In this document: one piece after another, positions 59,054-64,000 of the stretch
Layout: every line of letters begins with the position of its first letter
Numbering within the stretch: the first letter of the stretch is position 1
Translations under genes and position numbers: made by a program
The notes under the pieces: generated by a model
Told to the model about the DNA's origin: nothing
Database searches by the model: none
What the model saw: the letters and a program-made list of their open reading frames with translations, nothing else
NCBI GenBank assembly: GCA_019059635.1
Contig: JAGVRJ010000003.1
Span: 1,984,001-2,048,000 of the forward strand
Length of the DNA: 64,000 nt
From: Proales similis
Lineage: Eukaryota; Rotifera; Eurotatoria; Ploima; Proalidae
Direction of reading: 5' to 3'

Positions 59054-60409
59054 ATGAGCGTCAATTCTAATCTCAGCCGCATCTCACTGGACCAAAGCGG
59101 TACCCTTGCTCTGCGCATCGCGTTGCCCATCGTCTATGCGGTTGTGGCTCTATTAGCTGTATTCGTCTATTTGATTGTCGTACAGATAATTTGCGCCAAT
59201 CGATTTCGACACAAATCTCTTCATTCAATTATCCTAAACCTAGCTATAGGGGACTTGGCGTTTGTTGGCATATTTTCCATTCTCAGGGCAGTTTCATACG
59301 CCAATTCATCTTCTGACTGGATTTTGGTACCGGAAAAATGGTGCAAAGCTGAAATGTACCTTTTGCGCCTCTTTGACTTCGTCTTAGCATACTCAATAGT
59401 ATTCTTATGCTTTGAAAGAGTCGCTAGACCACGAAGCTTTCTTTATGGAATGACAAAACTCAAGTCTGGTTTTGCAATCTCAATCAGCATATGGATCGCA
59501 TCTGCCTACGTTTTAATTCCAATACTTTTGTTTCAACAAACGATTTCAACGCAAAGTTATGGTGGCTACCTATGTTATACAAAAGATGAAAGTGTAACCT
59601 TAGCCTGGCTCGGTCAACAACCCAGGCGTCTTCTAGACTTTTTGGACATCATCTTTCGAATCTTTTTGCCCATCCTGCTTATGCTCTTATTTATTCTCAT
59701 GTCGATTTGCTTAAACAGGCCACGAAAAAGTCAACTTTTAAACAACTCAGCTAATGGTAGAACAAGAGAAGGAGTAACGCTAGAAACTATGACTATTGAT
59801 ATAACCAAGAAGCAAGGTTCACTTTTAGTTATGGCTGCCCTTTATGCTTTTACATTCGCTTTTTGTCAGCTACCGTTTGAAATTTATCGTTCGATTATGC
59901 TATTCAACATTGATTTAGAATCGAAATTATCGATAAGCGAGCAGAATGTGGATTTTGCAATCGAAATTCCACTTTTGTTTTTGAAACTGCTCAATCGCTG
60001 CATAAATCCTTTGATATTTGTGCTTCTGGCAGATCCAAATAGTTTTAAACGCGGCTGTTTTCGCTTTTGGTGCTGCCCTTGTCTTCCGGGATGCATAGGT
60101 TGTAAGAGCTGCTGGTTTTATGATTGCCAGAGAACATGCATTTCGGAGCTTTGCTGGTGCAGCCATGAGTTCCAAGACCAAAATAAATGGGTCCCGACCG
60201 GCCTTCAAACAATAAGCTCTTATTCCTACAGAGACGGCGATCAGACAATTACTAAACAGAAAGTAGTTTCAGAATACGAAAAAGGCGTTCAGCCATTTTA
60301 CAAAAATCCAGAACTTGCAGCCGAAATAAAAGAGCCAAAAGGATGTATGAACGTGGCATATGAATCAGACTCAGATGGCGGAACAATCGAAAGAAGGGCA
60401 AAACTCTGA
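59054..60409 (+). CDS. Rhodopsin-like orphan G-protein-coupled receptor, intronless
   Basis: One exon, 451 residues, seven hydrophobic helices starting at about residue 20 (IALPIVYAVVALLAVFVYLI). Helix 2 has LNLAIGDLAFVG. A TM3 cysteine (KWCKAEMYLL) and an ECL2 cysteine (GGYLCYTKDE) can form the standard disulfide. The TM3 end is CFERVARPR, so E-R-V replaces D-R-Y. Helix 6 has FCQLPFEIY in place of CWxP, and helix 7 has RCINPLIFVLL in place of NPxxY. This is closest to peptide-type class A receptors, but I cannot assign a ligand. The C-terminal tail holds at least 12 cysteines within about 40 residues (FWCCPCLPGCIGCKSCWFYDC onward), suggesting multiple palmitoylation or metal binding. N-glycosylation sites lie at the N terminus. 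Confidence 0.8.
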   Translation: MSVNSNLSRISLDQSGTLALRIALPIVYAVVALLAVFVYLIVVQIICANRFRHKSLHSIILNLAIGDLAFVGIFSILRAVSYANSSSDWILVPEKWCKAEMYLLRLFDFVLAYSIVFLCFERVARPRSFLYGMTKLKSGFAISISIWIASAYVLIPILLFQQTISTQSYGGYLCYTKDESVTLAWLGQQPRRLLDFLDIIFRIFLPILLMLLFILMSICLNRPRKSQLLNNSANGRTREGVTLETMTIDITKKQGSLLVMAALYAFTFAFCQLPFEIYRSIMLFNIDLESKLSISEQNVDFAIEIPLLFLKLLNRCINPLIFVLLADPNSFKRGCFRFWCCPCLPGCIGCKSCWFYDCQRTCISELCWCSHEFQDQNKWVPTGLQTISSYSYRDGDQTITKQKVVSEYEKGVQPFYKNPELAAEIKEPKGCMNVAYESDSDGGTIERRAKL

Positions 60410-60982
60410 GCAACAAATGCTTTAGTATGATTTTATTTATCAATAAAGTATCAATAAAGTAAACCTTACCTTAAAATGATTAGATGCAATTTTCTTGTTA
60501 AGTTTTGGGATTTGTGGGAATTTTTAACCAAGTGCCTTCTTCTATCTTGGGTGCCAAGTTGAGTTTTATTTTAAATTTGAAGATACTATGATTCCAATCT
60601 CAACATGTAGGTCTTTCAACCCAAAACCTCACGGTGTGTGTTTTTTTTTAATTGTTTATTTGTTAATTTTATTCTGTGATAGGATTGCTAAGGCTGAAGA
60701 GAGCGCCTTCAGCGAACATCAATTTTTATTTCGGGCAACGGTTATTCAGGGGTTGAGATTGACTGATGAGTTGGCTGGCTCGATTTAGCCTTGGAAGGTA
60801 TGGCCCGTTGCGAGTGGCCTCAAGTCCGGTAAGTCAATATTGGGATTGAAAGTCTTATATGCACATGCGTGCGTGTATAAAAATGGTGCGATAGCTAATT
60901 TCGTAACCACTATACACTGAAAAATCTTTAAGGGACTAATAAGTTCTCTGTGCAGCTAGTAAAAGTAACACGCGCGTTAAAC
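60410..60982. promoter_or_regulatory. HARS1 5' region
   Basis: About 570 bp. A possible non-coding 5' exon ends with CG|GTAAGT near 60831 and would splice to the CAG at about 60957, just before the HARS1 ATG. An open frame at 60588-60788 with a hydrophobic stretch is probably chance. Confidence 0.35.
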
Positions 60983-62960
60983 ATGGAACCGAGTGAAATT
61001 GAAGTAAAGATGACAAATATGGATATCAGTAATAAACCTTCCAGTGCCCCGACTAAATCCAAAAAGGAAAATGAGGGGAGCAAAATTCTGCTTAAAACAC
61101 CGAAGGTAACAGAAATCGATTTGAATAGAATTGAGTTCATCGACTAAGACTGGATTGCTAGGGTACTCGTGATTTTGATCCTTCCCAAATGGCTGTCCGA
61201 GAAAAAGTTTTCAACAAGATAATAGAATGCTTTCAGAGGCATGGAGCAGTCAGCATTGATACGCCTGTGTTTGAGCGCAAGGTATTATTTAACAAATTTA
61301 CGTAAAGCGAAATATTTTCAACGGGAAAAAAGGAAATATTAACATCAAAATATGGAGAAGACGCCAAGTTAATTTATGACCTTAAAGACCAAGCTGGCGA
61401 GCTTTTGTCTCTTCGTTATGATTTAACTGTAAGCTAACTATTCCAAAAAAGCAAGTAAGTAAGGCTAGACCTTTTTGATTCTGTTTAAGGTGCCATTTGC
61501 CCGCTATCTCGCTATGAATCGAGTTATAAACATCAAGCGCTATCAAATCGGCAAGGTCTACAGAAGAGATCAACCATGCCCGATTAGAGGTCGATTCAGG
61601 GAGTTTTATCAATGCGTAATTTTCTTTTTAGTTCACCAATATGCTTGTCTGTTAATCCTTAAATTAAAGGATGTCGATATCGCGGGTGTTTATGACAAAA
61701 TGCTACCAGATAGTGAATGCATAAAGATGATAGCAGAAATTTTAGAGTCGGTAGAACTTGGTGACTTCCAAATTAAGGTCAACCACCGTAAGCTACTAGA
61801 TGCCATGTTTCAAGTGTGTGGTGTGCCTAGTGACAAAATTCGAGCTGTTTCTTCCGCCATCGACAAACTAGACAAGGTATTATTTGGTCAAAAAATCAAA
61901 AGATTCGTTCGAATTATGAACATTTTGTGCAGGCCGACTGGAGCGAGGTGAGCCGGGAGCTTGTTGATGAAAAAAGAATACCACTTGAAGTAGTAGAAAA
62001 AATCGGCTCATATGCGCGCTTAAGCGGTGGCTCAGAGATGATCGAAAAACTCAAAGTCGACGAGTGTTTGAGCAAAAGCCAGCCCGCTTTAGAAGCTCTT
62101 GAAGATCTTGAATTGTTGTTCAAGTATTGTGAGATATTTGAACTAAAAGAAAAGATCCTGTTCGATATGAGCTTAGCTAGAGGGCTCGATTATTACACTG
62201 CTGTGATATACGAAGCGATTCTAAAAGGTGATTTAGTTGAGCTTATCGCTCAGGAGCAGCGTGAGGCGCTTGCGGCTAAAGCGGCCGTCAAGGCATCGCA
62301 AAAACCCAAAAAGGATAAAAAGCAGAACGAAAACGATGAAGATGAAGAAGAAGATGTAAATGTATCTGGTGGAGTAGGAACTGTTGCTGCTGGAGGCCGT
62401 TATGATGAACTGGTCAAAATGTTTGACAAAAAGGCAAATGTTCCTTGTGTGGGCATGAGTATCGGCGTTGAACGTTTATTTGCTGTAATGGAAGCCAAAT
62501 TAAAGAGAGATCAGACGAAAATCCGTTCAAACAAGACCCAAGTTTACATAGCTACTCCGCAGAAAGGATTAGTTGAAGAGAGGCTCAAGTTATGTCAGAT
62601 GCTTTGGAAAGCGAATATCAAGGTTTGCTTTCATTTGTTCTTTTAGGTGAAAGATTAATATTTCTTGTCATGGTTTCTCGCAGACCGAGCATTCATACAA
62701 GGCCAATCCGAAAATACTTCATCAGCTGCAATATTGCGAAGAAAATCAGATCCCTTTTGCAGTTATAATTGGGGACGATGAAGTCAAAAACAATGTGGTG
62801 AAAATTAGGGACGTATTTAGCCGAGAAGAGGTATATAGAATATTAATATTAACCAGAATATTGCATAATACTTCTCACTAACCCTGATCATTTTCTTTTA
62901 AAGTTTATGGTTTCAAGAGACGCACTTATCAGCGAACTTCAAAAGAGGATTCTCAATTAA
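60983..62960 (+). CDS. HARS1: Histidyl-tRNA synthetase (cytosolic type)
   Basis: Exons 60983-61105, 61162-61281, 61333-61428, 61490-61615, 61670-61876, 61933-62622, 62684-62830 and 62904-62960 join in phase (521 residues; human 509). Class II motif 2 is [20 protein letters not shown]. Histidine-specific loops are [17 protein letters not shown] and [15 protein letters not shown], and [13 protein letters not shown] and [11 protein letters not shown] complete the active site. The anticodon-binding domain has [13 protein letters not shown] and [11 protein letters not shown]. It charges tRNA-His. Two differences from human: the N-terminal WHEP helix-turn-helix is absent, replaced by about 40 disordered residues ([20 protein letters not shown] leads into the core). 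A Lys/Glu-rich insertion of about 40 residues ([18 protein letters not shown]) sits before the GGRYD loop. Confidence 0.93.
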
Positions 62961-63179
62961 TTTTTAATTTTTTTCAACTCGAAAAGAAATAGTGAAAACA
63001 AGTTTAACTCTTGTTTGCCTATGCAGCAAAATAGTCTGGATATTGAGGGAAAGTGTTAGATTAAGAACATTTTAGTGTTTAACTCACAATATTGGATGTG
63101 AAAATTTAGAGCAAAACAAGCGTTCACTAGTTCCTTTGTGGGGTTTTATTTGAAATTAAAGCGGGTTGTTTGGCTCTAA

Positions 63180-63919
63180 ATGTTTATTAAGTTGATTGTT
63201 CTATTTGCCATCACGGCTTCGTTGGCAAAGGGGTCCGAGCTCCCCTCATTGGACCCAGAGCATCCCGAATTTAGGGAACAATGTAATTCTATTAGGACAA
63301 ATTCTTGGCTCTCCAGAATCTTAATTCTAAGTTTGTCCAGATTTAAAACTTTTCATGCAGAAAAGAATACTGCATCAGGACTCAATAAAACGAATGTTAG
63401 TTATCAAAGATGAAGCTCAAAAGAAGGAGATGCTGAAGATAGTTGTGGATAAACTGTTTTCAGTAATAGACGAAGCTTTGGGTAAACTGGCAACAGACAG
63501 AAAGGCTGTAGACTCGGCAGCTCAACATGATTTGCTCAAGGGTTCAATGATTCAGGGTTTGAGATAGTTAAATTGAACTTCTTTGAAGCGCTAGGTTATA
63601 CTTGACTTAAGATTTATCGCTCTTGATCGAGAATGTGGCCCTGGTTGCTGACATATCTCTTCATTTTCCATCTTATTTTCATAAGAGATACGACAAAAAT
63701 GAAAAATGGCAGCGCGTGCTATTTGATGCGGTCAAAATAGCCCATAAAGCCTATCTCTATGACGAGACAACTCTTAAAGCAATTCAACTTGTAATTAATC
63801 AAAGCACGTTTCTCTCGAATTCTCTTCCCAGTTACCGTCTTCTCGCAAAGATGCAACAAGAGCTCAACATGATACCCAGAAGTGCAGATTATTTCAATCC
63901 ATATGCAAATCTTAATCGG
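63180..63919 (+). CDS. CCDC134: CCDC134 secretory-pathway protein (3' end outside window)
   Basis: Exons 63180-63282, 63341-63556 and 63612-63919 join in phase. A further exon probably begins at 63987 after a 67-bp intron and runs off the window. The signal peptide is MFIKLIVLFAITASLAKGSE. The body follows human CCDC134: FREQYLKLFMQKRILHQDSI, LKIVVDKLFSVIDEAL, then LIENVALVADISLHFPSYFH and LAKMQQELNMIPRSADYFN before ANLNR. CCDC134 is an ER/secreted protein that stabilises HSP90B1 and restrains ERK signalling; loss in people causes a bone fragility syndrome. The basic C-terminal ER-retention region should lie beyond the window. The gene starts about 220 bp after HARS1 on the same strand. Confidence 0.85.
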
Positions 63920-64000
63920 GTAATCTAATTTTCAAGAATACCTGAAGAAATAAGGATGATCGATTTATTAAATCAGCACATCCAAGAGAAAACCTTAAAA

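Noticed and set aside
60588-60788. A 66-codon frame with a hydrophobic stretch before HARS1
   Set aside because: It lies in the HARS1 5' region, contains GT...AG intron-like edges, and does not join to any exon in frame.

Overview
The window is a compact, AT-rich animal nuclear genome segment. About 28 protein-coding genes fit in 64 kb, and most are recognisable one-to-one orthologues of bilaterian genes (MED1, ECSIT, PRC1, SEL1L3, ovo, LRRC59, ALKBH8, SDAD1, AGA, NAA15, SCOC, CAPN15/sol, BET1, OXR1, TTC39, TTK/MPS1, TPD52, RBM26/27, HARS1, CCDC134). Nearly every intron I could place by reading-frame phase is about 50 to 65 bp with GT...AG ends, and intergenic gaps are often 70 to 600 bp. This suggests a small-genome protostome, such as a mite or another miniaturised invertebrate. 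The sequence does not let me name the phylum. I see no rRNA or tRNA genes, CRISPR arrays or bacterial features.

Layout. Positions 1-1810 hold a Ty3/gypsy-like LTR element on the minus strand: a gag-like coiled-coil ORF running off the left edge, a primer-binding site, a 358-bp LTR, an integrase remnant and a second, decayed LTR. Positions 2075-9260 carry MED1 (-), a GRAF-type RhoGAP-SH3 gene (+), ECSIT (+) and an unrecognised five-exon gene (-). Positions 10000-16777 carry intronless PRC1 (-) and an 18-exon SEL1L3 gene (-). A gene-free 3.2 kb, by far the largest gap, precedes ovo (19999-22248, +). After a small membrane-protein ORF come LRRC59 (-) and a single-pass membrane protein of unknown function (25838-26842, +). 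Positions 27325-37582 are a block of four minus-strand genes: ALKBH8, SDAD1, AGA and NAA15. SCOC, the sol-type calpain, BET1, an unrecognised gene, OXR1 and a TTC39-family gene fill 38068-49302. Next are a kinase-only MPS1 with a small coiled-coil gene 67 bp upstream, TPD52, a secreted cysteine-rich peptide, RBM26/27, an intronless orphan GPCR, HARS1 and the 5' part of CCDC134.

The genes are mostly housekeeping and unrelated in pathway: transcription mediator, N-terminal acetylation, 60S biogenesis, tRNA wobble modification, tRNA charging, mitosis, ER and lysosome functions. The positions look like ordinary synteny rather than a functional cluster. The less ordinary items are the unrecognised multi-exon genes, the DFN motif in the MPS1 kinase, the missing CCCH finger in RBM26/27, the missing WHEP domain in HARS1, the cysteine-packed GPCR tail and the large presumed regulatory region before ovo. 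Exon boundaries were set by hand from frame, phase and splice signals; most joins keep the frame exactly.
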